Of a stretch of DNA of 64,000 nt, positions 8,459-18,032 are shown piece by piece. Numbering within the stretch: the first letter of the stretch is position 1; each line of letters opens with the position of its first letter. Source of the stretch: Cafeteria roenbergensis (taxonomy: Eukaryota; Sar; Bigyra; Bicosoecida; Cafeteriaceae); contig VLTN01000005.1 of assembly GCA_008330645.1 (NCBI GenBank), positions 372,001-436,000 on the forward strand, given 5' to 3'. The notes below the pieces were generated by a model, which worked only from the letters and a program-made list of their open reading frames with translations, did not search any database and was not told the DNA's origin. The translations under genes were made by a program, and so were the position numbers.

Positions 8459-10243
8459 ATGCCACTTGTTCTCCAATCCGCGCTCGCCGCGGACGACGCT
8501 GCCAGCATCAAGCGCGACCTCATGGAACACTTGAAGGCTGTCAACGAGGAGCTGGCGGTGGATGAACTTGTGGTAAGGCCCGCCGCGTGGCAGGCTGGCA
8601 GGTCCCAATGTGCGCACGCGTTTTCGCTCGTGCGTTGGTGTCCGTCGGCCAGCTCACCCCCTCCACATTCCCTCTCCCCTCCTCCTCTCCCTCGTGCGTG
8701 CGCCTCGCGAAACAGGAGTACCTCGTGGTTAGGCTCCAAAACTCGCGGGACATGGATATGGTCCAGCAGGCGATTGGCAACTTCATTGACGATGAGGCAC
8801 ACGCGAAATCGGTGTACGACTGGTGAGCCTGCGAGATCGCCGCATGTGCCGCAGCGGGGCAAGAGTCTTCCGCTTGCCTGCGCAGTATGCTTGCTGGGCG
8901 CGTGCGGGTCTTGCTTGCCAGGTGCGAGGCTGCAGCTGCTACTGCTACTGCTGCTGCTGCTGCTGCTGCCGCTGCTGAGTCGCAGGATGCGCGCTCGCGT
9001 GAAGGCGCTGAACGCCCGTGCCCCCGCCCAGGGCCGCAAGCGGCGCCGCACCTCCAGCTCCGACGCGGCGGACGCGGCGAGCCCCGCCAAGGCCGCGCCT
9101 GCGCCTGCCAAAAAGGCCCCGAAGGCTCTCGCCCCCGTGTCGGAAGCGGCCACTGAGCCGCCCAGCAAGCAAGAAACCTCTGCGGCCTCCAAGGAAACGG
9201 AGGAGGCGGGGCCGTCCAGTGCAGCGGCCGCCAGCACCGGGACTCTTGCTTCTCCTGCGCCCGCGTCCTCGAGGCCGGCCGCCGCTGCCGGCGCGCAGGC
9301 CAGCGGCGGCAGCCGCATGGCTCGCGCTGCAATTGGAGCAGCCACACAGGGCCGGGACAACCGCCCAAAGCGGCCGCGCGTGGCAGCCCAGGCGCGTGGC
9401 AGCCCGCGTCGCGACGCCGACGCCGAGGACGACGCTGAGGCAGAAACGGATGCCGGCGCGGGCTCGGGTGCCGCCGGCACTGCCGCGGCGGCCGAGCCGC
9501 ACCCGTCCCAGCCGGGCCGGCGCGCCCCAGCCGCTGTCGCCCCGGCACCTGCCCCCACGGCCGGCCTCTCGTTCAAGAGGGGCCACAGCGCCGCATCCTC
9601 CGCGGCGGCTGCCCTGCTCTCGGCTGCAGCCGAGAGCGAGGCGGCGACGGGCATCCAAATGTCCTTCGTTGTGCAGAGGCAGGCGCCGCGGGGCCAGCCG
9701 GTCAGCGGCCAATCGTACATCTCCCCAGCCTTTGCGCACCCCGCCCGCGGAGGGTTCAGGGGCCGCGGCCGTGGACGCGGTCGTGGACGCGGCAGAGGTG
9801 GCTACCACGAAACAGCAGCACCGAGGGCCGCGCCTCCTGAGTCGCTGTCGGCCGCCGATCGGCTCTCCTCGGCCCTCTCCGCGCCCCCCGTGCGGCCATT
9901 CAAGGGCTCCGCGCCGCCGGAACCCGCCCTCCAGGAGGACGGGGACCAAGGCGACGCTGCGCCTGTGGACCGCTACCAGAACGGCATCTACACCGGGCTG
10001 GAGGACCTTGCGGCGGCGCCCGCCGTCGTGACCACTTGGCGGGGCGGGCGGGGCGGCTACCGAGGCGGCTTCCGCGGGGGCTCCCGGGGTGGATTCCGAG
10101 GAGGGTACCGGGGCCGTGGGGGCTTCCGCGGCAGAGGCCGGGGCGGCTACCGCGGCGGGCGCGGCCGCGGGGGCGGCGGCTTCAGCGGCGGCGCCGAGTG
10201 GAACTCCCAGGCGCTCTCCGACTCGCTCGCCGGGACGCCGTAG
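8459..10243 (+). CDS. Nab2/ZC3H14-type PWI-like domain protein with RGG boxes
   Basis: Probable nuclear mRNA-binding protein of 492 residues. Exons: 8459-8572 (GTAAGG donor), 8716-8822 (GTGAGC donor) and 8986-10243, with CAG acceptors and consistent phases. Residues about 8-78 contain VDELVEYLVVRLQNSRD followed by a helix ending in SVYDWMRARVK. This matches the N-terminal PWI-like fold of Nab2/ZC3H14 (VDEELPDYIMVMVANKK...TVWL), which binds nuclear-pore Mlp proteins in yeast. A Lys/Arg patch QGRKRRRTSS follows. The rest is low-complexity Ala/Ser/Pro plus two RGG/GRG segments (about residues 329-348 and 424-475), likely RNA-binding and a target of arginine methylation. No CCCH zinc fingers are present, unlike Nab2, so orthology is uncertain. 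It is divergent from the PEX13-like gene and convergent with the A9/PH-like gene. Confidence 0.75.
   Translation: MPLVLQSALAADDAASIKRDLMEHLKAVNEELAVDELVVRPAAWQAGRSQCAHAFSLVRWCPSASSPPPHSLSPPPLPRACASRNRSTSWLGSKTRGTWIWSSRRLATSLTMRHTRNRCTTGEPARSPHVPQRGKSLPLACAVCLLGACGSCLPGARLQLLLLLLLLLLLPLLSRRMRARVKALNARAPAQGRKRRRTSSSDAADAASPAKAAPAPAKKAPKALAPVSEAATEPPSKQETSAASKETEEAGPSSAAAASTGTLASPAPASSRPAAAAGAQASGGSRMARAAIGAATQGRDNRPKRPRVAAQARGSPRRDADAEDDAEAETDAGAGSGAAGTAAAAEPHPSQPGRRAPAAVAPAPAPTAGLSFKRGHSAASSAAAALLSAAAESEAATGIQMSFVVQRQAPRGQPVSGQSYISPAFAHPARGGFRGRGRGRGRGRGRGGYHETAAPRAAPPESLSAADRLSSALSAPPVRPFKGSAPPEPALQEDGDQGDAAPVDRYQNGIYTGLEDLAAAPAVVTTWRGGRGGYRGGFRGGSRGGFRGGYRGRGGFRGRGRGGYRGGRGRGGGGFSGGAEWNSQALSDSLAGTP
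8930..8978 (+). repeat. CTG/CTA trinucleotide run in intron 2 of the PWI/RGG gene
   Basis: An array of CTG with some CTA and CCG interruptions ends only 7 nt before the exon 3 acceptor CAG at 8983-8985. It takes the place of the polypyrimidine tract of this intron. Confidence 0.85.
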
Positions 10244-10646
10244 GCCGCTTGCCGCACAATCTGCCAGCGGCACCCGCCCCCGAGCCGACTGGCCGAGGAA
10301 GTGCCTAGGTTGTGGAGGGAGGGGGGCACAGTCGCAGTGTTGCTTCGCCGACGAGGCCTGTGATCCAGCTTGGTGCACAGAGCGAGGCCGGAGGTGGCTG
10401 CGCGAGCGCGAGCGCGCGCGACCCTGCTTGTGTGCAACTGCGTGTGGACGCTGCCATGAGAATCACAGGCTTGCGTCAGAGCGGTCCCGGGCGCGGCGCA
10501 GCCTTGCTCGCGAGCGAAATTCGCGTGGCAAACACACGCGCGCGTTCCTCTCAGCATGGGGGCCAACGCGGCTCTCGGCCTAGCATCCGCAGCACGGCGC
10601 CGGCTCAAAGGGGGTTGCGTGGCTGCCGACAGGGCGCCGCCACAGC
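10244..10646. other. Intergenic region between convergent genes with TG-rich 3' signals
   Basis: 403 bp between the stop of the PWI/RGG gene (+) and the stop of the A9/PH-like gene (-). It holds ttgtgtgcaactgcgtgtgg at 10428-10447 (plus sense) and aacacacgcg at 10531-10540 (TG-rich in minus sense), each 107-185 nt downstream of a stop. No coding region is supported. Confidence 0.5.
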
Positions 10647-13600
10647 CTAGCCCTTGCGCACCGCCTCCAGCTCGCGCTCCAGCTCCATGATGCGCTCCGC
10701 GAGCATGGCCTTGGCGGAGCGCTGCTGGCGGAGGGCCATCTCCTTATCGGCGAGCTGGTCCGCGAGCGAGTTGGCCAGCGTCTGCAGCTGGGAGAGCATG
10801 GCGGCGCTTGGCGTGGACGCTGCGGCAGCGTTGCCGTCGGCCGGTGGCGACAGCAGCCCGGCGATGCCGGCTGGCTGCGGGGGCGCGGCGTGCGCCGCGG
10901 GGTGGTGGTGTTGGGGAGGTGGGGCGGCGGCGGCCGCTGCTGCGGCACTGGCAGCCGTCGCTGCGGGGGCGTGGTCCGAGCTACCCACCCCGCTCACGGC
11001 TCTTGGCCCGCGGGCGCCGCGGTCCGGCGACGCCCTCGCCCCCTCCGACCCCGCTCGCGCCCGCTCCTTTCCGGCCTTGGCCCTCAGAGCCCTGTTCTCC
11101 TCCTCCAGCGTGTGCAGCCGCGCCTGCAGGTCCTTGCGGCTCCGCGTCGCGGCCGCCAGCGCTGCCTCTCCTTTGCCGCCCCCCGCACCGCCGTCGGCGA
11201 GCATGCGCGCGACGTCCCGCTTGAGAGACGCGTTGCTCCGCTTGAGGGCGTTGCGCTCGCCGAGCAGCTCGTCCGACAGGCGACGCGCCTCCGAGAGCTC
11301 TGCCTTGAGCGACTCCGCGCTCTCCCGCACCGCCTCGAGCGACGCTGCCTCCGCCCGGGCGGTCTGCGCAGCCGCCGCCTCGGCATCCGCCGCCTCCCGC
11401 GCCTCCGCCGCCTCGGCCTCGGCCGACGCAGCCCGAGCCTCCGCCGCAGCCCTGGCGGCCCCCGCCTCTTGCGCCTCCTTCTTCGCGTCCGACTCTGCGC
11501 GCCGCGCTTCCGCCAGCTCTGCCCTCGCGTTGCTGAGCTCCTCCTCCTTCACTCGCAGCTCGGACGTCACCTCCGCCTCGCGGGACCGCGCCTGCCTGGA
11601 AGCCTCGCGCTGGGCGTCGGCGTCCGACCGGGCCTTGGCCAGCGCAGCCGCCGTGGCCGACGCCTCGCCCTGGGCGGCGCGAAGCTCCGCCCGCACTCCC
11701 TCCAGCGTCGCCCGCATCTCCTCGATCTTGGCGCGGTGCGTCTTCACGGTGCCCTCCGCCGCCTCGGCCCGCGCGGTCGCGGCCGCGCCCTCGCGCTCCG
11801 CCGCCGCCAGCCGCTCCCTCAGCGACTTGGCATCGCCCTCTGCCTTGTCCCTGGACGCGCGCACAACCGCCAGCTCGGCCTCCGTGGTTGAGGTTCGCTC
11901 CTCGGCGTCGGCCTTGGCGCGCTCCGCGAGCTCGAGTGCCTTGCGCGAGTCAGCGAGGCTCTGCTGGGCTGAGGTCAGGGTGCCCATCAGCCCCTTGGTC
12001 TCCCGCCTGGCCGCCGACGCGGCCTTCTTCGCCTTGGCGAGCTCTGCCGCAGCTGCGTCCCGCGCCTGCGCCGCAGCGCGGGCGTCCTTGGCCCCGGCCA
12101 GGGCGGCCTTGAGACGGCCCTCTGTCTCCTCCAGCCTGCTCTGCAGCCGGCGCGCCTCCTCCTTGGCCGACTGCTGGCCGGCCCGGGCACGCTCCTCCGC
12201 GCCGCGGGTCGCCTCCAGCGCGCTGGCGCTCGCGCGGCTCTGCTCCGCCAGCTGGCTCTGCAGCAGGGCGAGCCGATCGCGAAGGCGCTTCAGTTCCTTC
12301 GAGGAGGCCCCTCGGGCCGCGGAGGAGCGCGTCGCGCGCGGGGACGGCGCCTCGGCGGCGGCGGCGGCGGCGGCCGCAGCGGCATCGCCCTCCACATCGG
12401 CTGCCCCAGCCTCGCCGGCCTCCGCGGGGGACGAAGCGCCCTCGTCCGCGTCAGCGGGCGCATCCTCGCCGGCCCCCTCGCCGTCGTCGCCCCCCAGGTC
12501 GATAGGCACGTCGTCCTCCTCGTCACTGGTGCCTCCGGCCGCTGCCCCCGCCTCCGGCCCAGCAGCAGCAGCGGCAGCAGCAGCTGCTGCCGCTGCCGCT
12601 GCAACCGCCGCATCGGCGTCGCCAGCCTCTGCGGCCGGCGCTGCGCCCTCCTCTGCGCGCTTCGCGCCCGCTGGAGGCGTGTTGGCGTCGGCACCGGGGC
12701 CGTCAGCACCCGCACCGGCCTGCCCCCCCTGGTCAGCCTGAGCGGCGCTGCTCGCGGCCGGTTCCGTGGGGCCCTCCGAAACTTCGTCGCCGTCTCCGGC
12801 GGTTGGCGCTGGAGCTGCGGCAGGGGGTGGCGACTCTGCAGTGTTGTCACCGTCCCCGTCACTCTGCGGAGCGGGCGCAGCAGCTGCTGCTGCTGCTGCT
12901 GCTGCCGAACTGCCGCCGGCGTTCCCCTCTGCGCCGGTCTCCCCCTCTGCGGCGCTGCTGTCCGGCGACGCGGTCTCCTCCGCTCCGGCTGCGTCCTGGG
13001 AACTGGCTGCCTCCTCCGCCTTGTCCAGCTCTGCCGCTGCCGCCGCCTCCTCGTCGGCCGCTGGCGACGTGCCCGCCTTCGCTGCCTCCGCCTCCTCGTC
13101 GGCCGCTGCAGGGCCCGGCGACGCAGGCGAGGCGTCCACCTCGCCATCGGCGTCCCTGGCGTCGCCAGTTCCAGCAGACGCGACAGCAGCTGCTCCCGCC
13201 CCGGCTGCTGCTGCCTCACCTGCCGCAGCTTGGCTGCCGGGCGAGGCGGCGGACGGCGGTCGCGCGTCCTGCCCAGGCTCGCCGGCGCTGCCCGCCGCAG
13301 CAGCAGAGGCGTCGGCCTTTCCTTCGTGGCCCTTCGTGGCGCCTCTGCCCTCGCCAGCGGCTCCGCCCGTCTCCCCGCCGTTGCCCTCGCCGTCCTCGTC
13401 GTCGTCGCCCGCGTCCTCGTCCTCATCATCGTCATCATCGTCGTCGTCGTCGTCGTCGTCGTCCAGCGGGGTCTTGTGGCCGCAGAGGGACCGCACAACC
13501 AGGGCGATGACGTCCCGCTGCACGTGGCTGGAGCAGTGCAGGCGGATGCGCGAAGGCTTGCTCTTCTTCGACTTGCGGCCCCCGCTGCCCGGGGCCGGGG

Positions 13601-14384
13601 GCACTGTGAGGCGAAACTCGCATACCTTGGCGGGGTCCAGCTCCACGAGCACCCCGCGGGTGGCCCTGGCAGTGAGCGACCCAATCTCGCTGTGATCGGG
13701 CCCTGAAAGGTACAGAGCGCCGTCCGGACCGATGCGCAGAGCCCGGCGCTGGCCCCGCTCCACGGCTCGCTCGACGGTGAACTCGGCCGTTCCCTTGGCA
13801 ATGAGGGCGCGAGCCTCGGCCTCGACTTCGGGATCGCACGCCAGCGGGCCCCACTCGCCGAACCCGGACGCAGTCTCGTTTTTGGCGTGCGAGCACTTGC
13901 ACAGCACGCGGCACCCGATGTCGTCTGCGTTGGGCTGGTAAAAGCCCGTGGTCACACCTTCGACGTCCACAAACTCGTCTGCGGCTGCGTCGTCGTCCCC
14001 GCCTGACCCTGGCTTGCCGCTCTTGGGCTTGGGCCGGCTGCCCTCGGGAATCCGACCGCAGCGCAGCCAGCTCATCCGAAGGAAGCCGTCATCGTCCAGC
14101 CCTCCGACGAGCTTGCCCCCCGACTTGGCAACGATGGCCTCCGTCTGGAAGGGCCCGCCGTGGAGCTCGAACCCGCCGAACAGCTCAAGGAGCTTGTGCT
14201 CGGTCTCGGCTTCCTCTTTCTGCCTCTTGCGCAGCGCATCCTCGCTCTCTTGCGGCTTGGCCGACGCCGTAGCCCCGCTCCCCATGGCGCGGCCCACGGT
14301 TGCAAACACCCCGCGGGCCCGGGAGGTCACTGCCATCCACGAGCGCTTCGCCTCCTGCTGCGTTGGCCCCGAGGCTGCAGCCAT
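10647..14384 (-). CDS. A9-repeat/PH-like coiled-coil protein, probable cytoskeletal scaffold
   Basis: 1,245 residues, intronless, starting at the only suitable ATG (MAAASGPTQQEAKRS). Residues about 78-185 contain LRMSWLRCGRIPEG and then GFYQPNADDIGCRVLCKCS, the pattern of the A9 repeats of the plant microtubule protein AIR9. A region at about 198-302 (RALRIGPDGALYLSG...CEFRLTVPP...IRLHCSSHVQRDVIALVVRSL) looks like a PH-type domain. An unbroken Asp run (about residue 305) opens a 370-residue Ala/Glu/Asp-rich disordered segment. Residues about 690-1110 form a long heptad-rich coiled coil (many Ala, Glu, Arg, Lys). The last 40 residues, ADKEMALRQQRSAKAMLAE onward, form another coiled coil. AIR9-type proteins associate with microtubules; the same role here is inference. 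No motor or enzyme domain is seen. Confidence 0.7.
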   Translation of the reverse strand: MAAASGPTQQEAKRSWMAVTSRARGVFATVGRAMGSGATASAKPQESEDALRKRQKEEAETEHKLLELFGGFELHGGPFQTEAIVAKSGGKLVGGLDDDGFLRMSWLRCGRIPEGSRPKPKSGKPGSGGDDDAAADEFVDVEGVTTGFYQPNADDIGCRVLCKCSHAKNETASGFGEWGPLACDPEVEAEARALIAKGTAEFTVERAVERGQRRALRIGPDGALYLSGPDHSEIGSLTARATRGVLVELDPAKVCEFRLTVPPAPGSGGRKSKKSKPSRIRLHCSSHVQRDVIALVVRSLCGHKTPLDDDDDDDDDDDDDEDEDAGDDDEDGEGNGGETGGAAGEGRGATKGHEGKADASAAAAGSAGEPGQDARPPSAASPGSQAAAGEAAAAGAGAAAVASAGTGDARDADGEVDASPASPGPAAADEEAEAAKAGTSPAADEEAAAAAELDKAEEAASSQDAAGAEETASPDSSAAEGETGAEGNAGGSSAAAAAAAAAAPAPQSDGDGDNTAESPPPAAAPAPTAGDGDEVSEGPTEPAASSAAQADQGGQAGAGADGPGADANTPPAGAKRAEEGAAPAAEAGDADAAVAAAAAAAAAAAAAAGPEAGAAAGGTSDEEDDVPIDLGGDDGEGAGEDAPADADEGASSPAEAGEAGAADVEGDAAAAAAAAAAEAPSPRATRSSAARGASSKELKRLRDRLALLQSQLAEQSRASASALEATRGAEERARAGQQSAKEEARRLQSRLEETEGRLKAALAGAKDARAAAQARDAAAAELAKAKKAASAARRETKGLMGTLTSAQQSLADSRKALELAERAKADAEERTSTTEAELAVVRASRDKAEGDAKSLRERLAAAEREGAAATARAEAAEGTVKTHRAKIEEMRATLEGVRAELRAAQGEASATAAALAKARSDADAQREASRQARSREAEVTSELRVKEEELSNARAELAEARRAESDAKKEAQEAGAARAAAEARAASAEAEAAEAREAADAEAAAAQTARAEAASLEAVRESAESLKAELSEARRLSDELLGERNALKRSNASLKRDVARMLADGGAGGGKGEAALAAATRSRKDLQARLHTLEEENRALRAKAGKERARAGSEGARASPDRGARGPRAVSGVGSSDHAPAATAASAAAAAAAAPPPQHHHPAAHAAPPQPAGIAGLLSPPADGNAAAASTPSAAMLSQLQTLANSLADQLADKEMALRQQRSAKAMLAERIMELERELEAVRKG

Positions 14385-15004
14385 GATGATGCGTCGCCCG
14401 CGGAGCTCTGGAGCGGGCCAGCTGCTCCGGTTCGGGTGCTCGCGCGGGTCGCAAGTCCTGCGGCCGGTCGATTCCGGCGCGGGATGCAGCACGGGTGCTC
14501 CTGATGCGGGAGCGGCAACGACTTGGCGCGCCGGGAAACTCGCTTGGCGCGCTCTGCCCGGCGACGCGTCTGGTTGCAGCGACCGACCGCCCGCGCCGCG
14601 TGCGTGCGCCGCACTGCGCCTCGTGAACGCGGCGCGTGGTGCGCTCGAGGGGCCACGCTGACACAGCGCCTGGGGACCTTGCGCGCCGCTCCCGAGCGCG
14701 CGGCAAGCACAGCCGCCGCGCGCAGCCGGGTTGCACACCGATGCGTAGCTTTGCGCCTGGCGCTCCCACACACTACACCCTGCCCATGACGGCAGGCCCA
14801 CAGGCGCGCTTGGCACCGCAACGCCTCGCGTGCAAGCTGTCGGACTATGCCGCTGCCGGGACAGCGCCGGCAGACAAGCCGCACCGCCCGGCGCGAGGGT
14901 TCGACGCAACGCGCGACGCGTCGGTCATCGGCGCGATGACACCCCACAGCAGCACCCCGACGTGCCCGCGCGCGCTTGCAAGAGTAGCATGGGTATATCG
15001 GACG
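14385..15004. other. Intergenic region upstream of the A9/PH-like gene
   Basis: 620 bp between the ATG of the A9/PH-like gene (-) and the stop of the phosphatase gene (-). It must hold the promoter of the former and the 3' end of the latter. I see no convincing gene. Open frames here are compositional, with no conserved motif. Confidence 0.4.
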
Positions 15005-15844
15005 CTAGCCTTGAACGGGAGAGCGCCCTGTTGCAGGGCATTCTGTCGGGACGGCGCCCTCGCGCGAAGCCCTGTCCTCCTCGAGCGACGCCTGCGCCTC
15101 CGCGGCCGCATCAGCGTCGCTGACCTCGTCGGCAAGGCATAGCTCCCCCCTGCGAGCCGCGGCAGCCCATGCTGCCAGGCCAGTCAGAAACCCATCGTTT
15201 GGCGAGGCGATGGGTCGCGCGGCCCGCACCCACCTCAGCGCCTCTCCAAGCCCCACCCCCAGCCCCCCGGCGGACCTGGGTGCCGCAATCCACGCGATGA
15301 CGGCCGACGCCGACCTCGACATCCCCGCGGCGCAGTGAACGAGCACGCGCTGGCCGTCGGCTCGGGCGGTGGCGATGGCGCTCGTCACCTCGCGCCACAC
15401 GGCAAGCATGCGGTGCCGCTCCTCGGGCGCGTCGGCCACGCACCATACGCGGTGGACCTTCACCGAGGGCGAGCTCGCCACGGACGCGCGCAGAGCGCCC
15501 TCGTCGCGGCCTGCAACCACGGACAGCACGACGCTGATCCCCAGCCCTTCGAGGGCTTCCGGGTCGGTTGCCGCGGCCCTTGACCCAAGAAACAACGCAA
15601 AGCCCCCGACTCCGGCCCGGACCGCTTGGGCCTGGGTCATGGCGTCTGGCGCGGCACTCGAGCTCAGCTCGCGCAACCGAGCATGCTCATCCGCTCCCGG
15701 CTCCGGCACTACCCTGCACGGGTTGCCCAGCCAGCGCGTGCGCACAAGCGCAGCGATCCCTAGCTTGGGGAGGCATGCGGCTCGCAGGGACCGCACCGCG
15801 GGGGGGGGCTCCCAGCTTCCGGCCGCCGCAGCAGGCGCGAGCAT
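15005..15844 (-). CDS. Dual-specificity protein phosphatase
   Basis: 279 residues from the ATG at 15844 (MLAPAAAAGSWEPP); an internal ATG at 15640 is a possible shorter start. The cysteine-based phosphatase signature HCAAGMSRSAS near residue 167 fits HCxxGxxRS, with Cys as nucleophile and Arg for phosphate binding. A likely general-acid Asp lies about 30 residues earlier in CVADAPEERH. The preceding GFALFLGSRAAATDPEALEGLGISVVLSV is the typical entry strand of atypical DSPs (FLGSxxAAxDxExLxxLGIxxVLxV). Helices after the loop (VIAWIAAPRS...EALRWVRAARPIASPNDGFLTGLAAWAAA) match the conserved DSP end PxxxPNxGFxxQLxxWE. No kinase-interaction or lipid-binding domain is visible. Substrates are unknown. 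The gene ends 620 bp from its downstream neighbour and begins 153 bp after the CDC50 stop. Confidence 0.88.
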   Translation of the reverse strand: MLAPAAAAGSWEPPPAVRSLRAACLPKLGIAALVRTRWLGNPCRVVPEPGADEHARLRELSSSAAPDAMTQAQAVRAGVGGFALFLGSRAAATDPEALEGLGISVVLSVVAGRDEGALRASVASSPSVKVHRVWCVADAPEERHRMLAVWREVTSAIATARADGQRVLVHCAAGMSRSASAVIAWIAAPRSAGGLGVGLGEALRWVRAARPIASPNDGFLTGLAAWAAAARRGELCLADEVSDADAAAEAQASLEEDRASREGAVPTECPATGRSPVQG

Positions 15845-15997
15845 GCGGCGCCCGAGCAGGAAGGAGCCGCGCCGGCGCCCGGCTTGGCGGGCCCGTGGCA
15901 CTGGGTGACGAGGAAACGCAGAATTCGACGCGCAGGCGGAGCGGCTGCGCAGTGCTGGCACGCATGGGGCAAACAGTCGCAGTCGGGCAGAGCTGGC

Positions 15998-17770
15998 TCA
16001 GCGGGCAGACAGCCGCAAGTACTTGAGGTCGCCCGGGCGGCGAGGGCACGTGCACTCCTTGATGAGGAAGGCAACCGCCATTGCCGCGCAAACGGCTCCA
16101 ACCGCGATGTACGCAATGCCAAGGAAATCGTTCTTGCCGCCCAGGATGCTCAGCGTGGAGATGACGACGGACTTGGCGCCGCCAAACTGCTTCACCGGGA
16201 AGTTTTCGCCGATGTCGATGCTGAGGCGCGTGTTGGCCTTGAGCGTGGTGTCGATCCGGGCGTAGAGCTTACGGAAGCGAGGCAGGGCCGCCGTGCGCAT
16301 CCAGACGATGAAGTGCTCGTCCTCGACAGACGCAACTCCGGGGTATGTCTCCGAGATGAACTGGTGCGTCTCGTTGTTTGCAGCGCGCGTGGAGGCGGGG
16401 ACGGCCTTGAACTTGTTAAGGCGGTCCGTTGCCCAGGAGATTCCGGACTCGGACCACGACACGGGCACGTTGTTGCCGTCGTGCTGGGCCGCTCTGAGCG
16501 CAAAGGTGTCGTTGAAGTAGCTGTTGGCGATGAGGCCGCAGGGGTGCAGCACGCGCAGCTCGCCCTTGGAGTTGGGGATGTCGCCGTAGATGAGCGGGTC
16601 GCAGTCGCTCGAGAGGCTGCTGGCCGAGAGAATCTCACCTCGCAGCTGCGAGTCTGACCGCGACTTGACGTACCGGCGGTGGTTCTGGTAGAAGTTGTCG
16701 AGCTCGTAGTACAGGTACACGGGCGCGGCCATCTCCTTCTCCACCTGCGCAAGAGGGTGCGGGGAAAGCGACGCAGGGGGGCAGAGGCGTCGCGCCGAGC
16801 GAGGGGAGCGTGGCTCGGCGGCGGGCACTGGCTTGCCCGGCAGGGATGCTGCTCCCAGCAGGCGCAGCGCAGGCCCGCCGAAAGCAACAACGGCGCAACG
16901 TGAGCGCTCGCGTGCCTGCGTTCCACGGCTCACGGTGATGACAAGGGTGCAGTTGTTGGTCACGTTGCGCTGGCCGCTGACCCGGTTGCAGCCGTTGATC
17001 AGGCAAGCACTCGACCCCTGCCCGCTGCTGTACTTGCACACCACCTCTTGGACCTGCACGTGAACACAGCAGCGCTAGTCAGGTCGCGGAGTGGAACAGC
17101 TGCGCCGAGCTTTTGGCCTCAGCAAACCTGCAGCAGGGTCAACGACTCACGCCGTCCGATTCTCCTTTGAGCCAGATTCCCACGGGAATGAAGATGGCGG
17201 CAACGATGGCAAATGCAACAATCACCCACGTGGGGGTGAGGATAGGGTGCCAGGCCTGGAGCCGTTGATTGTACAAGCTCCCCGCTGCGCAAAGGTGGTG
17301 GTGGCGTCGTCTCGTGCAGCCGGTTCAGCGAGGCCTCCGCTCTTTCGAAGCGATGCACTGCTGCCCGCCAAGCCAGCGCCCGACGCCCAGTACATGGAAC
17401 CGAGAGCCCGGGCACGGCAGCCGGTGGGCAGCTCGCCGACGCGAAGCGGCGCCCCTGCCCCCCGTCACCCCACCCGCGGGGCTCGGAGCACCGCGCTTGC
17501 GCGCCGCTTGTGTGGGGCCCGTGGCGGACAGGCCGTTGCCCGCAGCTCCGAACGGCAGGGGTATGCAAGGTCGCATCGGTCGGCGCGGCGCGCTCGGGCC
17601 CTTGCCGTGCCCGCGACGCGGGAAAGGGCGGGGGAACTCGTGCGCCTGGTTCGGGGATTTGCGCAGTGCCGCAACGCGCCCTGTGCAGGACAGCCCCTGG
17701 TCAGCAGCGGCTCGGCGCCCGCCGCCGACGGTGTCTCACGCAGTGACTTGCTGCCATCCGTGCTGGGCAT
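15998..17770 (-). CDS. CDC50/LEM3 (TMEM30) family, beta subunit of P4-ATPase lipid flippase
   Basis: Partner and chaperone of P4-ATPases that move aminophospholipids to the cytosolic leaflet. Exons supported: 17284-17151 (YNQRLQAWHPILTPTW plus the first membrane helix, VIVAFAIVAAIFIPVGIWL), 17053-16934 (VQEVVCKY...NVTNNCTLVIT) and 16744-15998 (VEKEMAAPVYLYYELDNFYQNH). Introns are GTGAG...CAG in phase 0. Family hallmarks are PAW-like QAWHPILTP, YYELxNFYQNHRRYVKS, CDPLIYGD, CGLIANSYFNDTF, the glycosylation-type NxT sites and a second helix IAYIAVGAVCAAMAVAFLI. A candidate first exon at 17770-17740 (MPSTDGSKSL, donor GTGAGA) joins in the right phase and would give 343 residues, but its intron (about 455 nt) is longer than others here, so it is tentative. 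Acts in Golgi, plasma or endosomal membranes. Confidence 0.88.
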
Positions 17771-18032
17771 GGCTCCAGCCGGACTCCGGGCGGTGGACGC
17801 TGCCGCGGTCTCGTTGGCGGTCCGCGAGCAACGCCTCTGCCGGCGGAGCCAAACGACAGGCGCAGTGCCGAGACAAACTCGACGCGCTGCACTGGCCGCT
17901 CCGCGATCGGCACGAAGCGCCCCTTCCACAAAGGCGCCGTTGCCGCGCGGTCCCTGGGCAGGCCTCTCTCTCTCTCGCTCGTCCGCCCGCGGGCTTGCCC
18001 CATAGGGCTGCGCGGTGTCACGTTTATGGGGC
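17771..18032. promoter_or_regulatory. Promoter interval between CDC50 and TPR-glycosyltransferase genes
   Basis: 262 bp between the candidate first exon of CDC50 (-) and the ATG of the TPR-glycosyltransferase (+). A short tctctctctct run lies at about 17966-17977. An out-of-frame ATG at 18026 overlaps the start of the plus-strand gene. Confidence 0.35.

Noticed and set aside
8930-8985. Poly-Leu coding reading of the CTG tract
   Set aside because: Conserved splice signals and phase join exon 2 to 8986; including the tract would insert poly-Leu into the PWI-like helix and requires an intron-retaining frame.
10654-12741. Ser/Ala-rich plus-strand frame of 695 codons
   Set aside because: It is the reverse complement of the coiled-coil gene; its composition mirrors Glu/Ala codons and no domain is seen.
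17091-18005. Plus-strand frame of 304 codons
   Set aside because: It lies antisense to CDC50 exons and introns, which carry clear family motifs on the minus strand.
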